This document shows positions 1 through 12,142 of a stretch of 64,000 nt of DNA, in pieces (position 1 is the first letter of the stretch; every line of letters begins with the position of its first letter). The notes below the pieces were generated by a model. The model ran no database searches and had not been told where the DNA came from. It worked only from the letters and a program-made list of their open reading frames with translations. The DNA is from Vigna angularis (lineage: Eukaryota; Streptophyta; Magnoliopsida; Fabales; Fabaceae), in contig NC_068976.1 of NCBI RefSeq assembly GCF_016808095.1, positions 1,818,001-1,882,000 on the forward strand. Direction: 5' to 3'. Made by a program: the position numbers and the translations under genes.

Positions 1-41
1 TTTGATAAGTGTTTGGTATTAACAGATTTCAATGTTAAAAT

Positions 42-933
42 TAGTGCCATCAAAATGAGTTGAAACCCGTGAGCCAACCCGGCTCACCACGGATTTGAGT
101 CGAGTTGGGTTGGAAAAAAATACAAAAATTTTGATGCGAGCCAATTTTGACCTAGCTCACTAAGAACCCGACTCACATGGGTTGAACCCGTGGTGGGTCG
201 GGTTGGCTCACCAACCCACCTATTTTTTTAATTAAATTAAATTAATTATTTAAATCCTATTTTTTTTATTGAAATCAAATTAATTAAATTAATTATTCAA
301 AATGCACAACCTTTACTCCCTCTGCAAATAAAACCCTAAGATTATAGATTGGATAATATTATAGATGGAGATAAAAGAGAAGATGCTTAAAGAGAGCATA
401 ATATTGTGGATTTATCCATTCAGGACTCCAATTTAATAGATGGATAATATTATAGATTGGATAATTCAGGAATATATCATTTGTTTTATCTTGTTTTTAG
501 ACCTATCTACAAGTATGACAGTTTTATCTTGTGCTATATATTTTTGTTAACAACTATATGTAGTTTCTTGGTCAAACGGTTGTGTATGTCTCATTAAATT
601 AAATTGGCAAATTTTTATGCTTGATAGCTTAGAATATATATAACAATATATTTCTTTTGTTTCATTTTCTTTTATATCAATTGGTCCAATTATTACTGTT
701 TCAATTTAATCGATCAAAGTAACATGTTATAAGAATTTGAGAAGAAGAGGGTGAAAAAAAAGTTAAGTAAGTGAGCCAATGAGTCAACCCGTTTACCCCA
801 CCAACCCGTGGTGGGTCGGGTCAGGTTCGGATTTTTTTAGCTCGCTAATAAATGAGCCGGGTTGGGTTGGCTCACGAAGTGGCCAACCCGTGGTGGGTCG
901 GGTCGAGTCGGGTTACCCATTTTGACAACTCTA
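42..933. mobile_element. Non-autonomous hAT-type DNA transposon
   Basis: The element is bounded by a perfect 8-bp direct repeat, GTTAAAAT, at 34-41 and 934-941, the duplication size typical of the hAT superfamily. The ends are imperfect terminal inverted repeats: the left end reads TAGTGCCATCAAAATGAGTT and the reverse complement of the right end reads TAGAGTTGTCAAAATGGGTA. Just inside both ends are GC-rich blocks built from variants of AACCCGTGGTGGGTCGGGTT, in both orientations (about 61-220 and 770-930), while the centre is AT-rich. No transposase reading frame is present in its 892 bp, so it would depend on a partner element. Confidence 0.88.
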
Positions 934-941
934 GTTAAAAT

Positions 942-3900
942 ATCACTTATCTTTCTTTGATTTTGTATAAAATCCATGATAACTAACCCACTTTTACTTG
1001 TTTTGCAAAACTACAACATTTTGGAGAGTGAAAGCTACATTTTGGACAAAATACGAAGAAATAAAACACTTTCTAAGGAATTTTGTATAGCTGCAACGAT
1101 ATCTAAGGGCTTGAGCCATCAAGAAAACCCAGCAAAGGAGGTTTCCTCAAGCCTTGACCTGATGCTCAAGCCATGGGGAATCCTTCAATATAAGCTTCAA
1201 TTGTAAGAACACACTACTTAAGCTATAGATAAAACCCACATAAGAGGCAAACCTCACTATTGGAGCCATGAATCACTGCTTGAGTTGCACTATCAGACTC
1301 TATAAATACAACACTTCAATATCAGTTTAAATAGGAGTTTGGTGTTCAGTTTTAGATACTTTCTGAACGCACTTTAGAGAGAGACTCTAGAGAGTCTTCT
1401 CATACACATCCTTTATAATTAGTAGAACATCTTTAGAGGATTAAGAGATGGATTCTCTTAAATTTTGTACTTCTTTCTATCAATTATGGGGAGCTAAATC
1501 TCTAAGCATTGGAGCAAGATGTAAACAAATTTGAACTCTCTTATATTCAGTAATACCTTCACTTATGTGTGATTTCTTTTGATCTAAAGTTTGTTAATTG
1601 ATTTATATTTAACATTGGATGAACTGATCACTTGTCCAATCTAACTTGTTATGATTGAGTAGAAAACGGTCTTAAGTTATGGTCCAATCAATTATCTTAT
1701 GGGAATCTAGATGTTAGGAAAAGATCTAAGGTGTGAAACTAAAGATAGAGTCCTAACCTTAATGCAGGTGAGATGGTTACACAATCATTAATGATTCAAA
1801 TTGAGTAGGCTAACAACAAACTAGGCTCTAAGTGTCAGGAATGGACTTGGAGTTACATTAAAAGAGAACTCCCAAGACTTGATATCTGAAGCAACATTTT
1901 TTGAGGTAGATCAGATACAAGAGAGGGAAAATTTGTGATGTCAAGCTTCAACATGGTTTGATCATTCAAAAATCATTCATTTAGTAACTTAAACTGATTT
2001 TCAATTGAATTTACAACATTATCACCGATACAAATTCGTTTTTTACACATCAATTGTCTTACAAAAGACCAAATTAGTGGAAATATTGTATATTTTTTTC
2101 AAATCCATATGGTTACGACACTTGTTTACTATAACAATCAAGTATACTTGTTAGTATATTTCGGTAAATTAATTATAAAATTACGTTTAAAAAAATCTCT
2201 TAATTTTTTTAATACTAAAATATCTTTAAATTAATTATAACTTTACATTTGAGAATAAAATTTAATTAAATTAATATAAGTGTTTGTTAATTTTTATTAG
2301 TATTATAAATGATATTAATGAGTTAAAATATTTTTTCAATAAATTATAATTTTTTTAGGAAAAAGAGAATGATCAGTTATCTTTATTTTCTTATACTGAT
2401 TTCACGTTTTGTCTCCGTACTTTCTTCTATTCTAGAATTCTTCTTTTGAGAGTCATGACGTATTTCATTCCTTAAACCTCATGTTGTCTGTGTGAACAAT
2501 ATTTTTAATCTCATTTCTAGTTAATATGTTTTTATTTCTATTTCTGTTCATATTGATTTTATTCTATTTGTTGAATTTGTATTAGGATAAGAAAGGTGTT
2601 TTTTTTGCTTGATTTTTTTTCGATACTTTTTTATTTATGGATTTTAAGATTTTTTTCTACATATATTTTGATAAGAAATGAAATTTTTTTGTTAGATTCA
2701 ATTGCATAATTATTAAGTAGGTTAGAGTGTAACCATTTGTTGGACAATGAAGATGAAATCTCTAATGAAACAAGCAATGAATAATTTAGGTATTAGTTGT
2801 TTTAGCTGAAAGGAGTTTCTCAAAGCTAAAGATAACAAAAATACTTAAGACCAATAATGTCTCAACAATGATTACATAGAGTAGCATTATTATTTATTTA
2901 AAAATAAATATTAAATGAAATTAATTATGACAATTTAAAAATAATTTTGCATAATAAAATCTCAAAATATCAATTTTAAATAAAAGGCCTCATTCTTAAG
3001 TTTGCTTTAGGCCTCCCAAACTCTTGATATATGATGATAGGAGAAGTTATAGTAAAATATTAAGAACACTAAAATAAAATGCAAAAGTTAAATTACCAAG
3101 GAAAGTAAAGGAACTTGTATATCAACAAAAGCGGTGATCCAAATTGAAACAATGGTAAATGTCTAGTTTACTTAATATTTCATATTACTTTGACATTTAT
3201 CATGAATGAAATTTACATATTTCTTTTTAAAATAGACCCATTTTACTTTAAATTACAGAATAAGGAATAAAGAAGTAAGATTAGAAAACTGATATGTTTG
3301 TGATATTTTTACATATATATTCATGGAATTTAGGCTTATTTCGTTGAGCCCTAAAGCTGACATTGAGCATCGAAAGGTGGTTTAGTAAAGATTCAAATGT
3401 AAGCCCTGTAGTTGAGCAATGCCATTGGTGCTAGGCCTCAAAGAAGAAACCTTCATTACTAAGAAATCTCAAGTACCATCATTGATAGCTTAGATTTAGA
3501 GGAAACTCTCTAAGGAAGGAAAGCTCCACTTTTTACCATCATATGAGAGGCTAAACCAAGAGAAAACTCACTTAGGGAGGAAACATCAAGAGATGACCAA
3601 TGCTTGTGGAGCTGGAGCTGCTCTTTAATTTTTATAAAAATAGAGCTTTGTTATCTTATTTTTATGTTGATTTTTCAGTTCATTTCTAGGATATTTTAGA
3701 CACTTTTGTAATAGATTTTAGGAGAACCATGAAAGAAGAGCAACAACTCTAATTTTTTATACTTGAATTCATTATCATAAATAACTACATGTTGGTTATT
3801 TGAATTATCCTTACCAGTTTGATTACTTGATCACTCATTTTACTTCATCAAGTTAAATTTAGTGGAAACTAATTTAAGTTTATATTCAATCAAATTTCCT

Positions 3901-3958
3901 AATGTTGTTATACTCTAGGAATAAATATATCTATCTTAGTTAAATAGAAAGTGTTATT
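942..3958. other. Intergenic; Gypsy-LTR-like remnants, no gene
   Basis: No convincing coding sequence is present. The part from about 960 to 2130 has the look of a long plant LTR: a TATA-like CTATAAATACAAC near 1300, a run of short AG-rich repeats, and a tail near 2020-2130 resembling the 3' ends of Gypsy LTRs. A second block from about 3340 onward resembles the start of a related LTR whose remainder seems to reappear after 7394. The boundaries are not sharp and no target duplication was found, so the family is an inference. Confidence 0.35.
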
Positions 3959-3963
3959 CTTAA

Positions 3964-4138
3964 TTTTAGATATATTACCTTTATTTTATATTTATCTTTT
4001 ATCTTTAGTTAGTTTGTTATTATTTCTTATTTGTATTTTGGGCTTAGCTCATATTTCTTATATTATAAATAGAGGACTCTATGTGTATATTCAACACAAG
4101 GGAGATTAATCGCATACATATTTTCACTATATTCAACA
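3964..4138 (+). repeat. LTR 1 of the three-LTR Copia
   Basis: Starts TTTTAGATATATTA, against TGTTAGATATATTA in the other two copies, so the canonical TG is mutated. It ends ATTCAACA. The 5-bp duplication CTTAA precedes it. It contains a TATA-like TATAAATAGAGGAC stretch. Confidence 0.87.
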
Positions 4139-4152
4139 TGGTATCTAGAGCC
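4139..4152 (+). other. Primer binding site (tRNA-Met type)
   Basis: TGGTATCTAGAGCC directly follows the first LTR. It matches the usual plant Copia primer site TGGTATCAGAGC with one extra base. The second internal segment lacks it and begins TGAAAGCAAATT instead. Confidence 0.8.
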
Positions 4153-4714
4153 TAGATTCTTTTGAGAAAAACAATTTTCAGTTGCCTCTACGACTACACC
4201 CAATAGGCACCATCTACCATCGTCGGCGCACCATCGTCTACCATTGTTGTCTACTATAGTCCATACCGGAGTTCTAGTTTTGACCGACGATCACATGATT
4301 TGGATAGCCTCGGCTAGACAACCATCGTGCCATCAACAATGCCTTCATCGGAGCTCCTACGCACTCTCAGTGCCTTTTGAAGTTATGGATTTTGGCTCTT
4401 TTTCGTCGTGCATGGTGGCATGTCTAGTAGAAATTCAGAGCATCAAGGTCGCTCGTTTTCCTCTTTTAGTTTCATTGTGTGTTTTCATAACTCTCGTCTC
4501 CTCTTAGGCAGCTATTCAAAGCATCGAGGTTGTTCTTTTTCCTTTTTCAGGCGCCTTTATTGTAGAATCTTTGATTTTTATTATTTGTCTTTCTTGTTCA
4601 TATATGACTTCTTTCACTGTTGTCTCTTCCAACCTCTCTTTTGTCACCATTGCATTTGACCCATCCATATAGGCTTTTTCTCCCACGGAAAAGATGGCTT
4701 TTGTTAGTTTATTT

Positions 4715-4850
4715 ATAGTCGTGATGGCTCTCCAACAATGACCTATTTATCCATTAAATGTCAACAATGCATTCCTCAATGACAATTAGCAAGAAGAGAT
4801 TTATATGGAGTAACTTCCCATATTTGTTGCTTAGGGAGAGTCTTTTTAGT
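4715..4850 (+). pseudogene. Reverse transcriptase remnant, first copy
   Basis: In one frame the sequence reads like the conserved Copia reverse transcriptase stretch around the first catalytic aspartate (D-V-N-N-A-F-L-N-G-D-L, then E-E-I-Y-M-E-Q-P-P). Here it is decayed: the aspartate is replaced and stops interrupt the frame. Only this short block survives, so the element has suffered a large internal deletion. Confidence 0.6.
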
Positions 4851-4990
4851 TGGTATTTCATCTTCTATATCATCTAGCAAATCATTAGCAATTTGGTGTC
4901 ACACGAGTGTAGAAGCACACTAAGTTTTTATGGATTATATTAGTAACAAGCTTGGTACATACAATTTGTATGCACTAGCTTAAGGAGGAG

Positions 4991-5165
4991 TGTTAGATAT
5001 ATTATCTTTATTTTATATTTATCTTTTATCTTTAGTTAGTTAGTTATTATTTCTTATTTGTATTTTGGGCTTAGCCCATATTTCTTCTATTATAAATAGA
5101 GAACCCTATGTGTATATTCAACACAAGGGAGATTAATCCCATACATAATTTCACTATATTCAACA
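4991..5165 (+). repeat. LTR 2 (central) of the three-LTR Copia
   Basis: Starts TGTTAGATATATTA directly after a purine tract (AAGGAGGAG) and ends ATTCAACA. It separates two homologous internal segments. No target duplication flanks this copy, as expected if it is shared by two fused elements. Confidence 0.87.
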
Positions 5166-5523
5166 TGAAAGCAAATTCACAACTTCAAAAGGCGCTAAGA
5201 GCACATAGGACTCTAATGAAGGCGTCGTTGTTGGTAGCATGTCTTGTAGCAATTTAGAGCGTCGAGGTCACTCGTTTTCCTCTTTCAAGTTCATCGTGCG
5301 TTGTCGCACATCCCGTCTCCTCTCAGGCAGCTATTTAGAGCACCGAGGTTGCTCGTTTTCCTTTTTAGGTGTCTTGATTGAAGAATCTTGGATTTTTTAT
5401 GCTTTCTCTCTCCTGTTCATCCATGACTTCTACTACTGTCTCTTCTTACCTCCCTTGTGTTACTATTGCGTTTGACCCGTTCATATTTGTTTTTTTCACT
5501 AAAAAGAAGACTCTTGTTAGTTT

Positions 5524-6925
5524 TGTGTAGATTGTTTATAGGTGGAGCACTCATTTAGCTGAACCCACAATCTTAGTAATATCTGAGTTTTTGATGATGA
5601 CAACGCATAATTAATAAGACATGTGAATTATGTGTTACATGTTTTATGCTTACATGTTATATGTATATATGAGAACATAATTGTGTTGGTACTGTGTTGT
5701 TGTCTTGTGTTTCATTGCATTTCACTACATTTCACTATAATATATGTGATTTTATACATGAATGCATGACACATGTTTCTGGATGAGAAAAACCACAAGC
5801 ACTAATGTTGAATTTTAATTGTGTGGCAAAACAACGGTTTTAAGTCGATTTCATTATGGGGTGAGTCGATTAAAACTCGTGTCTTTGCACAAACCTTTTT
5901 CAAAGTGTGCTGTGAGATTTTTCAAAGAGAAAGTTTTTCAAAACTATGATTTACACTGTTACATAGTCGATTATATGCGTCTTGCATTCGACTAAGTCTG
6001 CTACTGGTTTGAATTTGATATAACTGTCTAACGATCATATTTTTAAATATGTTTACCAAACATTAAATGTCATTTAACTGCATTAATTGATAATTCAATT
6101 AATTGCTTTGACTGCTGCTAACTGCTATAACAAACTTGTTATATTTGACTGCATTAGTAGTTTAGTCAATTAAAATGCGTCAAAGATATGTTATACTATA
6201 AATTGACGCAAATTTGATATCTGTAAGGACTTTATTGATTTTGACATTTTCATATTATTTTGCAGAAAGTTTGATTCTTGCAGAAAGAGGAAAAGCTCCA
6301 AGAAAATAAGATTGACTGAGGTGATCAACTGCTTGTGATTTCTTGAAGAGCAAGGTTGTTGTGTTTTCAAAGTCTGATCTATCTGCACATTTGGGTGTCT
6401 ACTGCAAGATCAGGTTCTACAATCTATGTGGGTTGTGTTCCCTGTTGTGATTACAGGAAGAAGAACAATGGTGTTCTTGACTTTGAGGGTGGCTCAAAGA
6501 GGATAGACTATAGGAGAGGGGATTCTTGCTGCTAGTCTAGGTGTATACTGCCTATATTTTGATTAAAGGGTTAGAGAGGTGTTTTATATTTTTGACGTGA
6601 GGTCTCTATAAAAACCTTGTTGTAAAAACCTTGATCATTATAGTGCATTGGCTTCCTGTGGTTGGAAGGACACTAGATGTAGGCCTGGCCGAACCAGTAT
6701 AAAAACACAATGTTTGATCTTTCTTATCCCTATTCTTTTACATTGAATGATTATGCTCTGCATTCATTCGATTAAATTTCCGCTGCACTGAAAATCTTTT
6801 AACTTGCATTTCAAGAAAAGTTTAAAGGCATCATTTTGGTGAAAAAGATTTTGAAAGTTTTATTTTTTATACTTCACCGATTCACCCCCTCTTGGTGTGA
6901 GAAATTGAGTCATTCTATTTTAACA
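5524..6925 (+). mobile_element. Sirevirus-like solo LTR
   Basis: A single 1402-bp LTR begins TGTGTAGATTGTTTATAGG and ends CTATTTTAACA, flanked by a perfect 5-bp target duplication AGTTT (5519-5523 and 6926-6930). Removing it restores continuity with the homologous first internal segment of the surrounding Copia, which confirms the boundaries. It has a GGTGGAGCAC block near its start, ATCGATT-type motifs and a TATA-like segment (GAACCAGTATAAAAACAC, near 6693). It ends with TTCACCCCCTCTTGGTG shortly before the terminus. The same LTR family recurs at five other places in the window. Confidence 0.88.
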
Positions 6926-6929
6926 AGTT

Positions 6930-7075
6930 TATTTATAACCGTGGTGGCTCTCCAACGATGACCTCTTTATCCACTAAATGTCAACAATGCATTCCTCAAC
7001 GGCGATTTACAATAAGAGATTTACATGGAGCAACCTCTCAGATTTATTGCTCAGGGGAGTCTTTTGGGTTGGTAT
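6930..7075 (+). pseudogene. Reverse transcriptase remnant, second copy
   Basis: This is homologous to the block at 4715-4850 and resumes immediately after the nested solo LTR. It again shows the decayed N-A-F-L-N and M-E-Q-P-x-F-V-A-Q-G-E type stretch of Copia reverse transcriptase, with stops. The two copies differ by scattered substitutions and small indels. Confidence 0.6.
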
Positions 7076-7215
7076 TTCGTCTTTTATGTCGTCTTGCAAA
7101 TCATTAGCCTTTGGTGTCACTCGAGTGCAGAAACAAATATTTCCACTAAGTCTTTGTGGATTATATTAGTAACAAGCTTGATACGTACTATTTGTATGCA
7201 TTAGGTTGAGAGGAA

Positions 7216-7388
7216 TGTTAGATATATTATTGTTATTTTATATTTATATTTTATCTTTAATTAGTTTGTTATTATTATTTATTTGTTTGAGATTAGTCCA
7301 CATGTCTTCTATTATAAATAGAGAACCTTATGTGTGTATTAAATGCAAGGAAAATTAATCATATACATAGTTTTCACTATATTCAACA
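7216..7388 (+). repeat. LTR 3 of the three-LTR Copia
   Basis: Starts TGTTAGATATATTATTG after the purine tract GAGAGGAA, ends ATTCAACA, and is followed by the duplication CTTAA. Confidence 0.87.
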
Positions 7389-7393
7389 CTTAA

Positions 7394-9424
7394 TATTAAG
7401 AATCATTCAATTAAGGATTAAGGAATCACATAGAGTCTCGTAACCTTAACTACTAAATACCAGAAATGGATTTAATATTATCATAAAGAGAAGTTTCAAG
7501 AACACTAAAATAATGAATGTAACTTATAAATGAGTAGATAATAATAGAAGAAGATTAGTCAAGTTTAATCTCAACATTCTTATCAAGATAAAATATGTTA
7601 TTCCTTATGCAAATATCTGCTTTCAAATCTGTCAACTTTTATTGTTATTGTTATTATTTGATTATAAATTCAAATATATCATAAGTTATTGTTTTATTCA
7701 GACAAAATTCCTATGGATACCACTTTGTTGTGCTACACTAAAACTTAGTGCACTCATTGTGTAAATTAGATTTATATTGAATCATCAACAAGTTCTTGAT
7801 ATAATTGTCAGGGATTTATGCTAAGATAACTCAATAACTTGTAATCAATGAGTTTGTTATAAATATCTGCATGTGTAGTTTTAGTTTTATTTTCAGTTTC
7901 ATTTCAAAATTACTCTATTATCGTAACTTGATCTTGAGTTTAATATTCTATGCCAAAAAACCGATAGGAGGAAAACGACAAAGTAAAAAATAAGTATTTT
8001 TATTGAAATAAATTTAATTATTTTATTAAAATAAAAAAATTGAAGTATAAAATATTTTAATTATTTTATTCAAATAAAGTACTTAAAAAATAATGAAAAA
8101 TAAATTGTAACTAATTCAAATATTATATATTTTAATGTTTTAAAATTATAAATGTTTTTATCTAAATTAAAGAATAAGGTTAATTACATATTAATATTAA
8201 TTAATTTTAATAAATACATATGAAAATAATTAAAAATACACATGTTTAATTATTTTAATTATTAATAGATATTAAAAGAATTAAAATTTTTACTCAAGTT
8301 GTACTAGTATCTAATATAATTAATAATTTTTTCTTAAGGAAACCTAAGTTCTTTTTAACGAAAGTTTTCCGACTATTTATTTTAATTTATTTATTTTTAA
8401 TGCGATCCAAATATGTAACGGTTAAAACATCCGAACAACGTAAAAAGAAAATCAGTGTTTTAACACCAAATAAAAAAAATTTAGGCTACTCATCAACCTC
8501 ACTTGCCTCCACAGGGGATTTATTTTTGTTTTGGCTCTCCCTATGACATTGTTTATTAAATTTTGATTAAAAAAATAATATAGTTCTAACATGATAGACA
8601 CGTTTTGAAAATATTGTAATTTAGTTTATATAAAGTAAACAAATTAACAAATAAAAAAAAGTTAACAGAAATACACATGCAAATCAAAGTAAAATAATAT
8701 AAAAAAAAAAAGTTAACAGAAACATATTATATTGATAAGATGTAAGCACGCAAAATTCTGTTCAATTTAATAAATTAATAATTTCGCATATATAATGAAG
8801 TTGATTTTTTCGGCTTGCGGCTTGAAGAAAGTTCAACACTAGTTTATCATCGATTTGTAAGTGACAAAGACTCTCAATAAAATTGGCAAAGCACAGGTCT
8901 TTTTCTCTGAAGCCATTTTCGTCTTATAGTTAAAGAAAGAAACAAAAATGCATCAATTTGGAAAACAAAACATAAATAAAATAAAGAGTAAAGATATTTT
9001 GACATGTGTTAGTAGCAAGTGTCAAATAAATAAGGATATATGAAAGTATCCTTATACATATTAAAATATTCCAATAAAATTCATTTAATATTATTAATCT
9101 AACTAACTAAAAAATATTAAAAAGATATTTATTGGTTCAGTTATATATAGTTATTAATATCATAATCATATATCAACAAAGTATATAATTAACCTAATTA
9201 TTAAATTAATATATCATTATTATTATTAAACCAATTTATATCTATTTAATAAGTTTTCATCATCTTTTATAACTTAAAAAGTCCTATATATACATATTAA
9301 AGTTTTCTGTGAATTATAATCACATTCTGGTAACTAACTCATAACTCAGAACTCTCCAACTGGACTTGAATGTCAAAGATTAAACATTAAACATTAAACA
9401 ATTACAATTTGAATTTTGATTCCA
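7394..9424. other. Intergenic, AT-rich; no gene seen
   Basis: The first 450 bases continue LTR-like sequence broken by the Copia insertion (a CCTATGGATACCA block near 7710 resembles the end of Gypsy LTRs). From about 7950 the sequence is very AT-rich with long A/T runs and no supported reading frame. The last 100-200 bases are the 3' flank of the transporter gene. No clear polyadenylation signal could be assigned. Confidence 0.5.
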
Positions 9425-10840
9425 TCAAAACACATGCCTTTCATTGGGGATTTCTTTCTGTTCCTCCACGCTGAACTCTACCCACTTCTTTGTCTTACAG
9501 AGTTTTATTAACAAGAAAAACCCAATTCCAGCTACAGTCATCACACCACTCACCAAATAAACAGTTTTGGTAGCAATGACCATTATGAAAACCAGAAAAC
9601 CAGAGGGTATGAAGCACATCACTGCCAGCAGTGGCAGCTTCAGGGGAACACGGTAAGGCCTTTCAATGGAGGGCGACTTCCACCTCAGCCAAAGAAACGA
9701 CGCAAACTCCAACAACATCCCCAAACTGTACAAGAAATTCGCCGAAGAAATTATGTCGGTGAAGTCCATGTAAGACACACCAATAGATATCAAAGTAGAT
9801 AACAGAATTCCCAACCAAGGCGTGTTGAACCACTTTGACCTAACTCCGAAAAACTTGGGCAGAATCCCGATCTCCGCCATGCCCAGAACCTGATACGCGC
9901 TGCTGCTAAACTGGGCCTCGAAAAGACCAATTGCCGATAACACTGCCCCGACTTCAATCCAGATTTTCAACCACTTCCCTGCGATAATTTCTGCAGCCTG
10001 CGCGTGGAACCCAGTTTCCCATTGGTTCTGGTCAACCGATACTGCTCCGGTGACAGCGAAGAGAGGGATCAAGTAGGAGACGCAGGTGAAAATGACTGCA
10101 ACGAAAAGAGCCAAAGGGAAAGTCTTGTTCGGTTTATCAACTTCTCCGGCTAAGGTACTGACGTTGTCCCAGAAGTTTAGGTTCCAGAAGAGCGTATTGA
10201 AGAACAAGTTCCAATCTTTCTTAACACCCTTCTGACCCAAGCTAACCCACCTATGGGGTTTAATCTTGGGGATGGCGATGAGGGACATTAACACGAAGGG
10301 GGAGAGAGAAACAACAGCGAGTAACACAGCGACATTGCCCACGATGGTGAGGCCGGTGTAGTTCAGGAATGAGAGAGCCAGGGTTGAAGCTATGACTGCC
10401 ACCTGGCGGGGCCAGCCAGATCGGAGAACGGGGAAGAGTTTTTGGACGTATTCGATGCAGAGGACGGGGAAAGATGCGATGTTGATGACACCGCTCAGGA
10501 ACTTCCACGTTCCCATTAGGGAGCCCCAGAAGGGGCCGAAGGCCCGTTCCGCCCACAGCACAAAGCCGCCGTTGCCAGGGTAGGCGGTGGTTAGCTCCGC
10601 AGTGATTAGGGCTTCGGGGACGCTCCAGATGAAGGGGAATATGAGGAAGCCCAGGAGAGCAAGGAGGGGGCCCGCCGCTTGAACCGCGGGCTCTTCGCCG
10701 TAGGGACCACCGGCAACCTCGAAGTAGATGAGGAATATAAGAGGGATGAGAGTGAGTTTCTTCACTTTGGCGGCGTTTCCGGAAGCGGTGTCGGTCGCAG
10801 TTGCGGTGGCGCGTGCAGAAGGTGCTTCTTCGACACCCAT
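9425..10840 (-). CDS. Polyamine/amino-acid transporter, PUT (LAT) family
   Basis: The product is an intact, intronless 471-residue membrane protein. It belongs to the plant polyamine uptake transporter group of the amino acid-polyamine-organocation superfamily and closely resembles proteins annotated as probable polyamine transporter At3g19553. Family members move polyamines (and related cations such as paraquat), probably by proton coupling. Visible marks are a short hydrophilic N-terminus of about 28 residues, the conserved GGPYGEE loop of the first membrane helix at residues 44-50, [18 protein letters not shown] at 75-92, [16 protein letters not shown] at 219-234, and about twelve hydrophobic segments ending near residue 446 before a charged tail. 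The length is normal for the family. The ATG at 10840 is the first in frame and has a TATA-like box about 40 bp upstream. The exact substrate is inferred from family membership. Confidence 0.95.
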   Translation of the reverse strand: MGVEEAPSARATATATDTASGNAAKVKKLTLIPLIFLIYFEVAGGPYGEEPAVQAAGPLLALLGFLIFPFIWSVPEALITAELTTAYPGNGGFVLWAERAFGPFWGSLMGTWKFLSGVINIASFPVLCIEYVQKLFPVLRSGWPRQVAVIASTLALSFLNYTGLTIVGNVAVLLAVVSLSPFVLMSLIAIPKIKPHRWVSLGQKGVKKDWNLFFNTLFWNLNFWDNVSTLAGEVDKPNKTFPLALFVAVIFTCVSYLIPLFAVTGAVSVDQNQWETGFHAQAAEIIAGKWLKIWIEVGAVLSAIGLFEAQFSSSAYQVLGMAEIGILPKFFGVRSKWFNTPWLGILLSTLISIGVSYMDFTDIISSANFLYSLGMLLEFASFLWLRWKSPSIERPYRVPLKLPLLAVMCFIPSGFLVFIMVIATKTVYLVSGVMTVAGIGFFLLIKLCKTKKWVEFSVEEQKEIPNERHVF

Positions 10841-10879
10841 GACGACTGATTGCCCTGTTTGTTTGAAATGGTTGGTTGC

Positions 10880-10889
10880 TTTATAAAAG
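10880..10889 (-). promoter_or_regulatory. Possible TATA box of the transporter gene
   Basis: On the minus strand the sequence TTTTATAAAG lies about 40 bp before the ATG. The short distance would give a very short 5' leader, so the real box could lie further upstream. Confidence 0.4.
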
Positions 10890-12139
10890 ATGAGACATGT
10901 AACTGCGTAGCGAAGTTAGTGATATCCGAGAGAAACAATTGACAGGTGGTTAAAATAAATAGACGAAAGAGAATAAATATAAAAGAAAATATTTTTTTAC
11001 CCCTCTTCCACTTTCCCTTACTACAAATGTAGACAGATAAGTGAAAAATTTGACAGGTTGGATCGATGTGAAAACATTTCAAAACAAAATTAAAAAATAT
11101 TTTTTTGTTAAGATGGGTAAAACTAGCCCAGATCTTCGTTCTTCTATTGAGTCAATTATCTTCCAATTATAAGTTAACAACTTTTTATAACAAGTTTTGA
11201 TAATATGTTATTTATTACTATTTTATTAATTTATTTGAATTTATTTTCAGATTAATCACGAGTCACCACATATTATATTATAAAAAAAATTGTTATGAAA
11301 TATATTCAAAGAGACAGAAAATATGCAAAGAGCCCAAGAAAATATGCAACAATACAGGGCTGAGAATATAAATAAATTCTTAAGAATTTAGATGGTTTTT
11401 AATAAATAATTATTTATAAATTTTCATATTTATTTCTTTTTAAAATATCGTATTCAAATAAATAAATTATAAATATTGTAAATAACATTCTTATTAGATA
11501 CTAAACACTTAAGCAATTTATTATAAGTTCTTCACCACGTGATAACTTTTTTGTTTGACTAATTTTAAAACTTGAATATCTTAATTTAAGCCTACACTAC
11601 ATCTCAATTACATCTATTAGTCCTTAACTAGGGTTAAATATATTTTTATTCCATTAATTATCAAACATTTTTGGGTTTAGTCCCCCTACTAAACTTTGCT
11701 TCATTTTGATCGTTCTTCTTAAGGAAATTGTAATATTTAGTCCTCGAAAACTATCGACATTAAATTTTTTATGAGTTGGCTAACGGTATGTCACGTTTCA
11801 TGCCACGTTTCTGAAATTGAAAGTTTCCTCCCTTCACCACTCTCTTCCTCCTCCTCCACCACCACCTTCCCCTTCCACTCCATTCCCGTGCAAGCTGCCG
11901 CTGCTGACAATTGTGATAAAACCCAATGCAGCAACCCTAAATCGCGCTCCAAAGAAGAAACCTATCCACTCAAATCGTAGCGCCAAACTTCATCTTCACA
12001 TCGCACACCATAGCATCTTCTCCTTTGCGCAACCAACCATCATAAAGCCTTCGTTCACCTCTAATTTGAGAACCCTAATAGTAGAGGGACATGAATGAGT
12101 ATGTTGTTTTAAGACCATGTTTGACAAAAGTTAATCTGG
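10890..12139. other. Intergenic; transporter 5' flank and repeat-like sequence
   Basis: The sequence upstream of the transporter is AT-rich. From about 11620 it contains GGTTAAATATATTTTTATTCC and TTTAGTCCCCCTACTAAA, wording common in dispersed legume repeats that are often Mutator-like. Two small overlapping frames at 11771-12098 are low-complexity (CTCCTCCTCC) and look non-genic. Sequence at 12100-12142 continues directly at 14921 once the CACTA element is removed. Confidence 0.35.
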
Positions 12140-12142
12140 GTT

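Larger units (their letters stand above)
3964..7388 (+). mobile_element. Copia-type derivative with three LTRs
   Basis: Three near-identical LTRs of 173-175 bp lie in the same orientation at 3964-4138, 4991-5165 and 7216-7388. They separate two internal segments that are copies of each other. A single perfect target duplication, CTTAA, sits outside the first and third LTR (3959-3963 and 7389-7393), so the whole set behaves as one insertion. The first internal segment starts with a methionine-tRNA type primer site. Both segments keep a short decayed piece of Copia reverse transcriptase followed by a purine-rich tract before the next LTR. No intact gene remains, so it is non-autonomous. The second internal segment is interrupted by a Sirevirus-like solo LTR. 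The layout suggests unequal recombination between two copies. Confidence 0.87.

Noticed and set aside
4139..4152. tRNA gene at the TGGTATC motifs
   Set aside because: These are primer binding sites next to LTRs; no cloverleaf can be formed around them.
10260..11082. Open frames of about 60-106 codons overlapping the transporter gene or its 5' flank
   Set aside because: They lie in other frames of the intact 471-codon gene or in its AT-rich leader and show no domain; they are shadows.
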